A stretch of DNA of 64,000 bases. Origin: Arcobacter sp. (GTDB taxonomy: Bacteria > Campylobacterota > Campylobacteria > Campylobacterales > Arcobacteraceae). Each line of letters starts with the position of its first letter. Position 1 is the first letter of the stretch. A program made the translations under genes and the position numbers. Shown here one piece after another: positions 47,122 to 56,331 of the stretch. Under the pieces are notes generated by a model that was given only the letters and a program-made list of their open reading frames with translations, had not been told where the DNA came from and ran no database searches. Where the stretch lies: NCBI GenBank assembly GCA_002869565.1, contig PKUJ01000025.1, positions 62,001 through 126,000 of the forward strand, written 5' to 3'.

Positions 47122-48210
47122 TTATATATTATTCAATATTTCTTTGTGAGGATATGCCTCACCTCTACTTATTAGTCTTGCAGTTCTTAAAAGTCCTGCC
47201 TTACTTATATTTAATTTATTATCAATTTTAGTTGTTGTTAATTCAACCTGAAACTCTCCACTTGGATGTTCCACTTTAATATTTACAATTGGTGTATTTC
47301 TAATTTTTATAAAATCACTAGTTACACACTCATCATACAAACATGCACTAGCAACAGAAACTGCTCCTAAAACACCAATTGAAGAATGACAATTATGAGG
47401 GATAAATGTTCTAGTATTAATATCTCTACCACTTTTTGATGAAGATACTATTGTCATTTTAGGAACAACCCTATTTGAAACATCGCCTAAATTCATAAGT
47501 GGTCCAACTTTTAATCTAATTGTCTCAAGTTTTTTTCTAAATTCACTATCATTGCTTAATTCTTCACAACTTTCATATCCTGTTTTTCCTAATTCATTTG
47601 CATTAATAATAACAACAGGCATACCATTATCAATACAGGTAACGTTAATACCATTTATTAAATCCTTTTTATTCCCTGTTGGAAATAAAGAACCACAAAC
47701 AGAACCAGCTACATCCATATAGTTACATATAATAGGAGCAGATGTTCCCGGAACCCCATCAATTTTTGCATTACCTTCATAAGTTAACTTACCATTTGGT
47801 GTTTGCAGTACAAGTTCGCAAATGTTATTACTGTTAAGCATATTTACTTTAATTGAAGTTACATCATCAATAATTTTTATCATATTATTTTCAATTGCAA
47901 AAGCACCAACACCGGCAAGAATATTTCCACAGTTAGGAGAACTGTCAACTCTATTTTCACCAACAACTACTTGGATAAACAAAAAATCAATATCGCAATC
48001 TTGATTTTCAGAGTTATTTATTATTGCAACTTTACTCGTAAGTGGGTTCGCTCCACCTAATCCATCAATTTGTCTTATATCTCGCCCAACAATACTTAAT
48101 ATAATTTCATCTCTTAATTTTATATCAGTAGGTAAATCATCTTTTTTAAAATAAATACCTTTTGAACTTCCACCTCTGATAATCATATATGGTATTGAAG
48201 AAAAACTCAT
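47122..48210 (-). CDS. ligU: 4-oxalomesaconate tautomerase (PrpF family)
   Basis: The 362-residue protein has the PrpF/diaminopimelate-epimerase-like fold. It begins IPYMIIRGGSSKGIYFKKDDLP, and DSSPNCGNILAGVGAFAI is the conserved catalytic region near residue 90. GalD and LigU of this family move the double bond of 4-oxalomesaconate so that LigJ can hydrate it. As the first gene of the lig operon it lies right behind the composite promoter. LigU versus GalD is a naming choice; both act on the same compound class. Confidence 0.87.
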   Translation of the reverse strand: MSFSSIPYMIIRGGSSKGIYFKKDDLPTDIKLRDEIILSIVGRDIRQIDGLGGANPLTSKVAIINNSENQDCDIDFLFIQVVVGENRVDSSPNCGNILAGVGAFAIENNMIKIIDDVTSIKVNMLNSNNICELVLQTPNGKLTYEGNAKIDGVPGTSAPIICNYMDVAGSVCGSLFPTGNKKDLINGINVTCIDNGMPVVIINANELGKTGYESCEELSNDSEFRKKLETIRLKVGPLMNLGDVSNRVVPKMTIVSSSKSGRDINTRTFIPHNCHSSIGVLGAVSVASACLYDECVTSDFIKIRNTPIVNIKVEHPSGEFQVELTTTKIDNKLNISKAGLLRTARLISRGEAYPHKEILNNI

Positions 48211-48231
48211 ATTTAACCCTTTTTACATTTC

Positions 48232-48325
48232 CGAACATTTGTACGAAAACTATAACAATAGTAATTTTAAAGTTCGCTTAACGAACAAAAGTTCTTTTTA
48301 AGCTAGAAATAGCATTAAAATAGCA
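48232..48325 (-). promoter_or_regulatory. Composite promoter module of the lig operon
   Basis: Reading toward ligU, the module starts with two TGCTATT words 11 bp apart (AATAGCATTAAAATAGCA on plus, 48308-48325). The operator GTTCGCTTAACGAAC (48272-48286) comes next, followed 17 bases later by the -10 ACTATA (TATAGT on minus, 48249-48254, with TG before it). CGAACATTTGTACGA (48232-48246) is last. Half-sites recur with 10-bp period. The 5-5-5 operator layout resembles sites I recall for PcaU/PobR-type IclR regulators. Confidence 0.72.
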
Positions 48326-48831
48326 TTTTTTTTTAAACTATTGATATTATGGCTATTCCCTTACAATTTAATTTTTCAAGTATTTTTTAAGTAAAAAACA
48401 AATTTTGAAATTTTGAAATTTTTTTGCTTAAATTTGTTGAAAAACGAAAATATTTATAAATTTAAATACATTAGAATGTTCTCTAATAAATACGTACTTA
48501 AATTTGACTGGCTTGAAAAATACGCTATATCATTTTTGATATAACTCTTTCTTTTGTAACTTTTTTTAGTTCTATTTGAAGTATTTTTATATCTACATTT
48601 ACAGATTAAAATATTTTTATCTGATAATATTTCTAAGGACTTAAATTTTTTTATTCAATTTTCTTAATCAATTATAATATACTCCAAGTAGTTTAGCTGT
48701 TGAATATCTTTAAGATTTGATTATAATTAGATTTTATTCTGAAGAATGTATTACTACAAATATTTGTTTTATACTAATTTAGAAATAGAAAATATATGAT
48801 TTTTGAAAAAAGAAATAAGTTTTTACATAGA

Positions 48832-48846
48832 CAAGGTAAAACCTTG
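48832..48846 (-). terminator. Small hairpin after the RraA-like gene
   Basis: CAAGGTAAAACCTTG forms a six-bp stem with a three-base loop 31 bases beyond the RraA-like stop codon. T-rich DNA follows on the minus strand. It is a weak terminator candidate. Confidence 0.4.
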
Positions 48847-48876
48847 CCCTCTTTAAGAAGTCAATGAAAGATAAAA

Positions 48877-49359
48877 CTAAAGTAGTTTTTCTTTACTCAC
48901 AACAACACCATCACAATCAGCATAGATATAATCTCCATCATTAAAAGTAACACCACCAAAACTTAATTGTACTCCTTGAGAAGAGTCAGTTTTTTCAAAA
49001 TTTCTTAATGGACATGTACCAAAAGCATAAAGAGCAACATCAATATCTTTTGTATATGCTATATCTCTAACGTAGCCATTTAAAATAATACCTTGCCAGT
49101 TATTTTTCTTTGCAAAAGCCATAAGTTTATCACCAACAACTCCATAAAAAAACTTTGCATTATCTACTACAACTATTTTCCCATCACCATCTTCATCTCT
49201 TAATAACTCTAAGAGTCTCCAATTACTTTTATCAAGTTTTACTGTAACTATCTGGCCAAAACATTTTTTTAGGCCTCCATAATTTTTATAATCTGATGAT
49301 AATACTTGTAATTTTTTATCTTGATTATCATCGCATAAATCTGCTGTCTCAAATTCCAT
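48877..49359 (-). CDS. RraA-like protein (ribonuclease activity regulator / aldolase fold)
   Basis: The 160-residue protein matches the length of RraA. GVVGDKLMAFAKKNNWQGIILNGYVRDIAYTKDID carries the G-x-x-R-D motif shared by RraA and HMG/CHA aldolases, and DCDGVVVSKEKLL is the usual C-terminal region. E. coli RraA inhibits RNase E. Campylobacterota generally use RNase J/Y rather than RNase E, so an aldolase or decarboxylase role is as likely. It is a distant relative of LigK in this window, but has a separate transcription unit. Confidence 0.82.
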   Translation of the reverse strand: MEFETADLCDDNQDKKLQVLSSDYKNYGGLKKCFGQIVTVKLDKSNWRLLELLRDEDGDGKIVVVDNAKFFYGVVGDKLMAFAKKNNWQGIILNGYVRDIAYTKDIDVALYAFGTCPLRNFEKTDSSQGVQLSFGGVTFNDGDYIYADCDGVVVSKEKLL

Positions 49360-49441
49360 AATATTCCCTTTACTTTTTTGATCAAGGAAGTATATAAAAA
49401 AGAAATGTAAATAAAGTGTGTAAAATAATCAATTATAAATT

Positions 49442-50977
49442 TTACCTATAAAAAATTCTAATAAGCCCAAATATAAAAAAAAGTAAAGCTAATTCTTTTA
49501 AGTCTTTGTCATACAGTAAAATAAAAAATGCGGTGACAAAAAGAGTTAAAGAAAAAACAATTGATTTAATATAGTTTTTTATCTCTCTACTTATCCATTC
49601 CAGTTGATTTTTTGATATTTCAACTTCTAAACTTCCTTCACTAGCTTTTTTAATTACAGTTTTCATATCTTTGACAATAAAAGGTAAATCTTTTATCTCA
49701 TCAATAATAGTTTCAGTAATACTCTCTTTTGCACCTAAAGCCTTTGGAATATTTTTTTGTAAAATTGGTAAAATATCTTTAATTCCATTGAAATTTTCAA
49801 TATAAGTAGTTCCTAGACCTTCAATAATTGCACTAACTCTTAATATATATATTGCATCACTAGGAAGTTTAAAGGGTAAATTTCTAGTCGATTCTAGAAC
49901 TTCAAAAGCAAGTTTTTGCATTGATTGACTATCTAAACTATTATTTCCAAAAATATCAAACATTCTTGCGGTAAATTGTGCTAAGTCTGAAGTAGGAGCT
50001 TCATATGAAATTGTTCCTAATCTTTTACTAGCATTTATATACAATTCATAATCTTGTTCATTTGCTGCTTTTATTAACTCAATAATTGCAACTCTTTTAT
50101 CATTTGCTATGGTCTTTACCATTCCAAAATCAAGAAGTATAAGTTTTCCTTTTTTTGTAACTAAAAGATTACCAGGATGTGGGTCTGCATGAAAATACCC
50201 ATTTATTAACATTTGAGTAGTATAAAAATCCACCAAAGTTGAAATTATCTTATTAAAGTCTATTTTATGCTTTAAAATATTTTCTTTATCATCAAACCGA
50301 AATCCCTCTTCATAACTCATAACCAAAGCATCATCGCTACAATATTTTTTAAAGGGTTTAGGAAATTTTATTTTCTGGTCTTTATAAGTTTGTGAAAATT
50401 TAACTAAATTTTCTAATTCTTTACTTAGACTAACTTCTTCAATTATCATCTTAGAAAATTCAATAATTACTGCTTCTATGGAGTTTTTAGTATTATACGA
50501 AAATAATGGTTTAAAAAAATGATTAAAATATTTTATAATTTTTATATCAGCTCTTACTTGCTCTTTTATATTTTTTCTTCTTAGTTTCACAGCAACTTTT
50601 TTGCCATTTTTTAAATATGCAATATGTACTTGACCTATAGATGCGGAAGCAATCGCATTTTTATCAAATTCTTTAAATGTTTTATTAGAAAAAGCTTTCT
50701 TATAAACTTCATTAAAGTCCTTATCATTCATAGCTGGAATTTGGTCATGAAGATTTTTTAATTCATACAGATATTCTTCATCAAAAAAATCTGATCTTGT
50801 AGCCAATACTTGAGCAAGTTTTATAAAACTTGCTCCTAATTTAACTATAGTATGTTTTAACCTTTTTGGTGTTAAAGGCGTTAAACCTAAAAATGATTCT
50901 TTTCGTTTTATTACTAAATAAACTGTCAATAAAAATAAAAAAACATTGTAGATCCTAGATAATGAATAATATTTTAT
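49442..50977 (-). CDS. AarF/UbiB (ABC1) family atypical kinase
   Basis: This protein has the UbiB-like kinase fold. The KxGQ-like loop is in VKLGASFIKLAQVLATR, the nucleotide lysine in KKVAVKLRR, the catalytic site in GYFHADPHPGNLL and the metal site in LLDFGMVK. Two membrane helices end the chain. A plain start is lacking: TTG 50929 has no ribosome site, while the same frame runs up to an ATA at 50975-50977. That ATA overlaps the stop of the preceding gene and has GAGG eight bases before it, and I used it. The added residues (YYSLSRIYNVFLFLLTVY) look genuine. A quinone-lipid or PHA-linked role is possible. Confidence 0.75.
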   Translation of the reverse strand: MKYYSLSRIYNVFLFLLTVYLVIKRKESFLGLTPLTPKRLKHTIVKLGASFIKLAQVLATRSDFFDEEYLYELKNLHDQIPAMNDKDFNEVYKKAFSNKTFKEFDKNAIASASIGQVHIAYLKNGKKVAVKLRRKNIKEQVRADIKIIKYFNHFFKPLFSYNTKNSIEAVIIEFSKMIIEEVSLSKELENLVKFSQTYKDQKIKFPKPFKKYCSDDALVMSYEEGFRFDDKENILKHKIDFNKIISTLVDFYTTQMLINGYFHADPHPGNLLVTKKGKLILLDFGMVKTIANDKRVAIIELIKAANEQDYELYINASKRLGTISYEAPTSDLAQFTARMFDIFGNNSLDSQSMQKLAFEVLESTRNLPFKLPSDAIYILRVSAIIEGLGTTYIENFNGIKDILPILQKNIPKALGAKESITETIIDEIKDLPFIVKDMKTVIKKASEGSLEVEISKNQLEWISREIKNYIKSIVFSLTLFVTAFFILLYDKDLKELALLFFIFGLIRIFYR

Positions 50978-51237
50978 TTTAATTCCTCTTTAAATTTTTC
51001 TAAATCTTTTTTTGTAACTAAATCTAACTCATCAATAGCTTCACGAATTAATTTTTTAAAATGTTTTTTTACTCTTTTTTCTTCGGCCTTACCTGTAGTT
51101 TCTAAAGATTCTAAAAAAGTTTTTGCATCTTTTTTATTTAATTTACCTTTCTTTTCTAAAGTCTTTATCTCATCTTCAATTTTTTTTCTAATAATAACTG
51201 AAGCTCCTAATCCTGTATAAATCAACTCTTTTAACAT
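50974..51237 (-). CDS. Phasin-like small helical protein
   Basis: This 87-residue, lysine- and glutamate-rich protein is predicted to be almost all helix, with a short hydrophobic start (ELIYTGLGASVIIRKKIEDEI). It resembles phasin-superfamily/PhaF-like proteins, which are often encoded beside AarF-type kinases. It directly precedes and overlaps the kinase gene, so they should be made together. Function in polyhydroxyalkanoate granule binding is not shown by the sequence. Confidence 0.65.
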   Translation of the reverse strand: MLKELIYTGLGASVIIRKKIEDEIKTLEKKGKLNKKDAKTFLESLETTGKAEEKRVKKHFKKLIREAIDELDLVTKKDLEKFKEELK

Positions 51238-51336
51238 AATTGCTCCTCATTTAATTTAACTTTTATATTATACACAAATGAAAAATTAGTTTGTATGAAA
51301 AAAATGTCAGTTTGAAGAAATAAAGATAAAATACAT

Positions 51337-51357
51337 AAAGAAGGGAAACCCTTCTTT
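51337..51357 (-). terminator. Terminator of the fructose PTS operon
   Basis: AAAGAAGGG and CCCTTCTTT form a perfect nine-bp stem with loop AAA, starting four bases after the EIIC stop. T-rich DNA follows on the minus strand. Confidence 0.75.
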
Positions 51358-51361
51358 TATA

Positions 51362-52480
51362 TTATGATTGTATAGGTTTTTTTAGAATTACTAAAGCTAT
51401 AGCTGTGACTAAAGTTCCAACTACAATAGATAATCCATACATTCCCAAATTAGTAACTGCATTAGGAATTGCAAGTACAAAGATACCACCATGGGGTGCA
51501 GCTAAAGCACAACCAAATCCCATACTCATAGCACCAGCAACTGCTGAACCTGCCATTAATGAAGGAATCACTCGAAAAGGATCTTTAACAGCAAAAGGAA
51601 TAGCACCTTCTGTAATAAAACAAATACCCAATACTCCAGCAGCTTTCCCCGCTTGATGTTCAGAAGCATCAAATTTATTTTTTGCAAGTAAAGTAGCTAT
51701 AAAAATTCCTAAAGGTGGTGTCATCCCTGCTGCCATTGCAGCAGCAATTGGTCCAGTCACACCAGTTGCTAGTAATCCAACAGAAACTGTATATGCAGCC
51801 TTATTAACAGGTCCACCCATATCAAAGGCCATCATTAAACCAATAAGTAATCCAACTAAAACTGCATTTTCTCCACTCATACCTTCTAAAAATGATTTTA
51901 AAGATTCATTTATATAAGAAACTGGCTCACCAACAATATAAATCATAATTAAACCAACAAATAAAGTTGCAAGTAATGGCACAACAAGAACTGGCATTAA
52001 CCCTTCGAAATTTTCTGGAAGTTTAATATTTTCAACTATCCATTTTGAGGCATACCCTGCAATAAATCCTGCAACAATACCACCTAAGAAACCAGCTTCT
52101 ATATTTGAAGCTAACATACCACCAATTAAACCTGGAGCTAAACCCGGTCTATCTGCAATTGAAAATGCAATATATCCAGCAAGTACTGCAACCATAATAT
52201 GAAAGGCTGCTCCACCACCTATACTCATAAGAGCAGCAGCTAGAGTTCCTTCTTCTTTAAAGGCTTCAATACCAAAAACAAAAGATAAGGCAATAAGTAA
52301 CCCTCCTGCAACAACTACAGGTAACATATAAGATACACCCGTTAATAAGTGTTTATACATACCAGAAACTTGCGATTTTCTCTCACTTTTAATTTCATTA
52401 ACTTGTTCTTTTAATGAAGATTCATTTATCTTTGTCCCACTAGAATAAACAATAGTTGAAGCTAAAGCAGATTCTAACAC
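51362..52480 (-). CDS. fruA: Fructose PTS EIIC domain (3' part of interrupted fruA)
   Basis: This segment encodes the fructose-specific EIIC membrane domain with about nine membrane segments, including [20 protein letters not shown] and [16 protein letters not shown]. It reads in the same frame as the EIIB domain (52511-52756), with only a TAA between them. Homologous proteins read straight through (YYET[11 protein letters not shown]). GTG 52480 is the first possible restart but has no evident ribosome site. Either the domains are made separately, the stop is read through, or fruA is broken. Confidence 0.8.
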   Translation of the reverse strand: MLESALASTIVYSSGTKINESSLKEQVNEIKSERKSQVSGMYKHLLTGVSYMLPVVVAGGLLIALSFVFGIEAFKEEGTLAAALMSIGGGAAFHIMVAVLAGYIAFSIADRPGLAPGLIGGMLASNIEAGFLGGIVAGFIAGYASKWIVENIKLPENFEGLMPVLVVPLLATLFVGLIMIYIVGEPVSYINESLKSFLEGMSGENAVLVGLLIGLMMAFDMGGPVNKAAYTVSVGLLATGVTGPIAAAMAAGMTPPLGIFIATLLAKNKFDASEHQAGKAAGVLGICFITEGAIPFAVKDPFRVIPSLMAGSAVAGAMSMGFGCALAAPHGGIFVLAIPNAVTNLGMYGLSIVVGTLVTAIALVILKKPIQS

Positions 52481-52510
52481 ACTATTTGTATTTTTTATTG
52501 CATCACCAGT

Positions 52511-52756
52511 TTAAGTTTCATAATACTTTTTACCTTCAAATCTTGTCATTTCAACATGCGTATCTGCTGCAATTATTAAAACATCTGCATTTAAGATATC
52601 ATCCTCAGTTAATGCATTTTTTGCACCAACAGAACCTTGGGTTTCAACTTTAATCTCATGCCCACTATTTTGTGCAAACTTTTCTAACGCAGAAGCTGCC
52701 ATAAATGTATGAGCTATTCCCGTAGCACAAGCTGTAATTGCTATTATCTTTGCCAT
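52511..52756 (-). CDS. fruA: Fructose PTS EIIB domain (5' part of interrupted fruA)
   Basis: This 81-residue segment is the EIIB-fructose domain. The phosphorylated cysteine is in [15 protein letters not shown] near residue 9. It ends [10 protein letters not shown] at the TAA at 52511-52513, just where the linker to EIIC should continue. The ATG has a purine-rich GGGAAAAATT upstream. A TCA to TAA change would explain the break. Confidence 0.8.
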   Translation of the reverse strand: MAKIIAITACATGIAHTFMAASALEKFAQNSGHEIKVETQGSVGAKNALTEDDILNADVLIIAADTHVEMTRFEGKKYYET

Positions 52757-52788
52757 AATTTTTCCCTTTTTATAAATTTATTGATTTA

Positions 52789-53724
52789 TTATTTTAATGA
52801 TATAATTTTTACACCATCACAATACTCTTCAATCTTTTCTTTAGAAGATAGATAAGGTCCTATTGTCTCAACTGCACTCATTGAATAAGCAGTTGCTAAC
52901 TTTATACTCTTCATTGCAGAAAACTCATTAATTTCACTCAAAATCAAACCTGATAACATTGCATCCCCTGCTCCAACAGTCGTATTTACATCAACTTTTG
53001 AAGGTATAGAATGATAAACTTCATCTTTTTTGATAAGTAAAGCACCTTTCTCTCCCATAGAAACGCAAATAGTTTCTATACCGTCTTCTATCAATTTATT
53101 TGAATATGCTATAAACTCGCTAATCTCAGTCAAATCTTTGGCTGCTATTTGAGATAACTCAATATGATTTGGTTTTATTAAATTTGGTTTTGATTTAAGT
53201 GCAGAACTTAATGCATCTCCACTTGCATCTAAGGCAACTTTAATTCCCAATTTATGAGCTTTTTCTATCCATTGTTCATAAATATATGAAGATATTCCTT
53301 TTGGTAAACTTCCTGAAAACACATACCAAGAAGCTTCTTTTTTTGAGAATAAAACTTTTTCTAACTCAGCTAATTCAACAGAAGATATATCAAAGCCAGA
53401 TTGATTTATATCTGTTACAGTTTTATTTTTATTATCAACTATTTTGATATTTGTTCTAGTTTCACCAGATATATAAATAAATTTATCTTCTATTTTTAAA
53501 ATATTAAAAATATTTTTAAATAATTTACAATTCTTGATTCCTAAAAAACCTGTTGCACCTACTTTTAGATTTGAAGAAGCTAAATATGAGGCAACATTTA
53601 TTCCTTTTCCCCCATGATCATTTTGTATCTGATTAACTCTATTTACATTATCAATTTTAAAATCATCAATATGTACTGTTTGATCAATAGCTGGATTGAG
53701 AGTAATAGTTAAAACATCTAACAT
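52789..53724 (-). CDS. fruK: 1-phosphofructokinase
   Basis: This 311-residue PfkB-family sugar kinase has GGKGINVASYLA near residue 38 for substrate binding and the anion hole/catalytic site NTTVGAGDAMLSGLI near residue 250. It phosphorylates fructose 1-phosphate to fructose 1,6-bisphosphate. It lies between the PTS phosphotransfer gene and fruA, the standard fruBKA order. Confidence 0.93.
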   Translation of the reverse strand: MLDVLTITLNPAIDQTVHIDDFKIDNVNRVNQIQNDHGGKGINVASYLASSNLKVGATGFLGIKNCKLFKNIFNILKIEDKFIYISGETRTNIKIVDNKNKTVTDINQSGFDISSVELAELEKVLFSKKEASWYVFSGSLPKGISSYIYEQWIEKAHKLGIKVALDASGDALSSALKSKPNLIKPNHIELSQIAAKDLTEISEFIAYSNKLIEDGIETICVSMGEKGALLIKKDEVYHSIPSKVDVNTTVGAGDAMLSGLILSEINEFSAMKSIKLATAYSMSAVETIGPYLSSKEKIEEYCDGVKIISLK

Positions 53725-53733
53725 TTTATACTC

Positions 53734-56190
53734 CTAAATTTCATCAGATAGTGCTCTAACAGCTGTAGCAGTATCTTGAAGTAAAGCTTTATTTGCTAAT
53801 TCTTTACACTCAGAAAAAGTAGACTCTCTAATAATTGCTTTTATATTTGCAATTGCAGCACCTGTTACGGAAAGCTCTGCAACACCAAGACCTGTCAAAA
53901 TTTTTGCACCTAATGGATTTGCCGCTAAGTTTCCACATACACCAACCCATTTACCATGTTTAGAAGCAATATCACAAGCCATTTTAATCATTTTCAAAAC
54001 TGCTGGATGTAGAGCATCTGCTTTTTTTGCTAATGATTGATGTCCCCTATCCATTGATAATACATATTGAGTTAAGTCGTTTGTTCCAACGGAAAAAAAT
54101 GCAACCTCTTTTGCAAAATGTTCAGCCATAAGTACAGCAGAAGGAACTTCTATCATCATACCAATATCAATAGGTTCTGCACCTACTTCAATTCTTACTT
54201 CTTCAGCAATTTTTGCACCTTCTCTAAACTCTTCTAATAAACCAACCATTGGAAACATTATCTTCACTGGTCCGTATTTACTAGCCTGATAAATTGCACG
54301 AAGTTGTTCTTTAAAAAGTTCTATATTTTGCAAACAAAGTCTAATCCCTCTAATTCCTAAGAAAGGATTATCTTCTTTTGGCATATTTAAATAAGGAACT
54401 TGTTTATCTCCACCAATATCTAGAGTTCTAATAATAAGTGGCAAACCATTTAAATGTTGTACCATTTTTTTATATGCTTGAAACTGTTCTGTTTCATTGG
54501 GAGCTTCTTTTCTTTCTAAAAATAAGAACTCTGTTCTAACTAAACCAACACCTTCTGCTCCATTATTTACAGCTTCTAACGCCGCATCAGCATTTGCAAT
54601 ATTTGCCACAACTTCCATTCTATGGTTATCTAAAGTTACAGCAGGTTTAAATCTATCTTCAAATTCAGCATCTTTTTGGGCTTTTGCTTCTTTTTGAAGC
54701 TCTTCTGCTAAATCTAAATCTTTAGTTGTAGGTTTAATAACTAAAATACCCGAGTCTCCATCTGCAATAGCTTGAGAAGAAGAAATGTTTAATACCTTTT
54801 CACCTACTCCTGCAATAGAAGGAATTCCCATAGAACGAGCTAAAATAGCCGTATGAGATGTACTTCCACCTTTTGCAGTGACTAAAGCTAATACTTTTGT
54901 TTTATCTAATTGTGAAGTTTCAGAAGGAGTCATATCTAAAGAGACCAAAATTGATGGAGTTTCTAAATCTAAATTATTTGATTTTATTGCATTTGGATCA
55001 AGAAATTTTAGAACCCTTTTTCCAATATCTTTCATATCATTAGCTCTTTGAGATAAACGAGCATCACTTAGACTACTTAATGATTCTTGCTCTTCTTTAA
55101 TTATTTTCCACCAAGTGTGAGATGCAGAAACACCATCTTCCATTGCATTTAATGCTTTTTCTTGAAGTTCAGGATCTTTTAATAGTCCTAAATGGGCAAT
55201 AAAAATATCCATTCTCTTTCTATCAACTTTTTCATGTTTTTGATGTAACCAAAGGTTTAATTCTGAGATAGCTTTATTTAAAGCTTCTCTTACTTTATTT
55301 CTTTCAAGGTGGGCAGTTTCACCAATGGCACTAATTTTTATCTCTTCTTCATCTAAAACAACTATTGGTCCTATTGCCATACCTGGAGCGGCAGGGACAC
55401 CTTCAATTAATTCTCCAAAGTAGTGCCTTTTATCAACACTCTTATTAACAACTTCTTCCGAACCTTCTTTTAAGCCTTCTTCTACAGCTTTACATAAACT
55501 AATTAAAGCTTTTTCTTCATCTTCACCCTTTGCAGAAATTACAAAACTGCTACCACCTGTAATTCCTAAACGTAATATTGCAGCCATTGAACGAGCATTT
55601 GCAATTTTTCCATTATGACTTAATCTTACTTCACTATTAAAACTATTTACCATATCAACAAAAGCAGTAGCAGGTCTTGCATGAAAACCTGCATATCCTG
55701 GAAAAATAATCTCTTTTTTTGTTGGGAAATCTTCTACACTAGTAGTTTCAATATCTTCTTTAACTTCACTATTTAAAGCATTTAAAATTAAATTTATATC
55801 TGTTGTTTTAGCTAAAATTTTAGCTTGTTCTTCTTCTGATAAAAGATTTGTAAGTTGGCTTAATATTTGAATATGTTCATCAGTTTTTGCAGCAATCCCA
55901 ACAATAAGATGGGCTTTTTCTCCATCTTTCCATTCTACACCATCAGGTAATTGAAGAACTGCTACTCCTGTATTTAAAATTAAATCTCTATTCTCTTGTA
56001 ATCCATGGGGAATACAGATTCCATTTCCTAAATAAGTATTGGATACCTTTTCTCTACCAAAAATACTATCTATGTATCCAGGCTTAATGTACCCACCAGC
56101 TACTAACAACTGACCTACTTGATTTATTGCATCATCTTTTGTAGACGCCTTCGCACCAAGCTTAACTGCATTTTCTTTTAGTTCAAGCAT
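53734..56190 (-). CDS. fruB: Fructose PTS multiphosphoryl transfer protein (EIIA-HPr-EI)
   Basis: This fusion of about 818 residues contains EIIA-Fru (His in CIPHGLQE near residue 62), HPr (His in GYAGFHARPATAF near residue 172) and full enzyme I (phospho-His in GGSTSHTAILARSMGIPS, then the PEP-binding C-terminal barrel with SVGTNDLTQYVLSMDRG). One protein thus carries phosphate from PEP to the EIIB domain. Start ATG 56190 has AAGGAG seven bases upstream, favoured over the earlier ATG at 56217. It is first in fruBKA, divergent from a TetR gene. Confidence 0.92.
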   Translation of the reverse strand: MLELKENAVKLGAKASTKDDAINQVGQLLVAGGYIKPGYIDSIFGREKVSNTYLGNGICIPHGLQENRDLILNTGVAVLQLPDGVEWKDGEKAHLIVGIAAKTDEHIQILSQLTNLLSEEEQAKILAKTTDINLILNALNSEVKEDIETTSVEDFPTKKEIIFPGYAGFHARPATAFVDMVNSFNSEVRLSHNGKIANARSMAAILRLGITGGSSFVISAKGEDEEKALISLCKAVEEGLKEGSEEVVNKSVDKRHYFGELIEGVPAAPGMAIGPIVVLDEEEIKISAIGETAHLERNKVREALNKAISELNLWLHQKHEKVDRKRMDIFIAHLGLLKDPELQEKALNAMEDGVSASHTWWKIIKEEQESLSSLSDARLSQRANDMKDIGKRVLKFLDPNAIKSNNLDLETPSILVSLDMTPSETSQLDKTKVLALVTAKGGSTSHTAILARSMGIPSIAGVGEKVLNISSSQAIADGDSGILVIKPTTKDLDLAEELQKEAKAQKDAEFEDRFKPAVTLDNHRMEVVANIANADAALEAVNNGAEGVGLVRTEFLFLERKEAPNETEQFQAYKKMVQHLNGLPLIIRTLDIGGDKQVPYLNMPKEDNPFLGIRGIRLCLQNIELFKEQLRAIYQASKYGPVKIMFPMVGLLEEFREGAKIAEEVRIEVGAEPIDIGMMIEVPSAVLMAEHFAKEVAFFSVGTNDLTQYVLSMDRGHQSLAKKADALHPAVLKMIKMACDIASKHGKWVGVCGNLAANPLGAKILTGLGVAELSVTGAAIANIKAIIRESTFSECKELANKALLQDTATAVRALSDEI

Positions 56191-56270
56191 AGCCAACTCC
56201 TTTGTTGATACTAACATTATATTATATTCTGCACAAATTATGGCACCTATATATTTAATTATAACTTAAA

Positions 56271-56302
56271 CAAACGTTTGAATTAATTAAACGAATGTTT
56301 AA
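56271..56302. promoter_or_regulatory. Twin palindromes between fruB and the TetR gene
   Basis: CAAACGTTTG (56271-56280) is a perfect palindrome. TTAAACGAATGTTTAA (56287-56302) has perfect TTAAAC/GTTTAA arms. They share AAAC-GTTT ends and lie in the 141-base divergent gap. They are likely operators for the adjacent TetR protein. Confidence 0.6.
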
Positions 56303-56331
56303 ATTAATTCTATTGTTGATATAATTCTATT

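Larger units (their letters stand above)
48211..48876. other. Intergenic region upstream of the lig operon
   Basis: This 666-base AT-rich gap contains the lig promoter module (48232-48325). Upstream, TATTTTTTAAGTAAAAAA near 48380 is close to a segment near 35088 behind the van module, so similarity between the two promoter regions goes beyond 94 bp. The remaining part holds no convincing gene. A small CAAGG hairpin lies at 48832-48846. Confidence 0.6.

Noticed and set aside
48326-48831. A possible small gene or RNA in the long gap upstream of ligU
   Set aside because: Only AT-rich sequence with frequent stops in all frames is seen; apart from similarity to the van upstream region no structure stands out.
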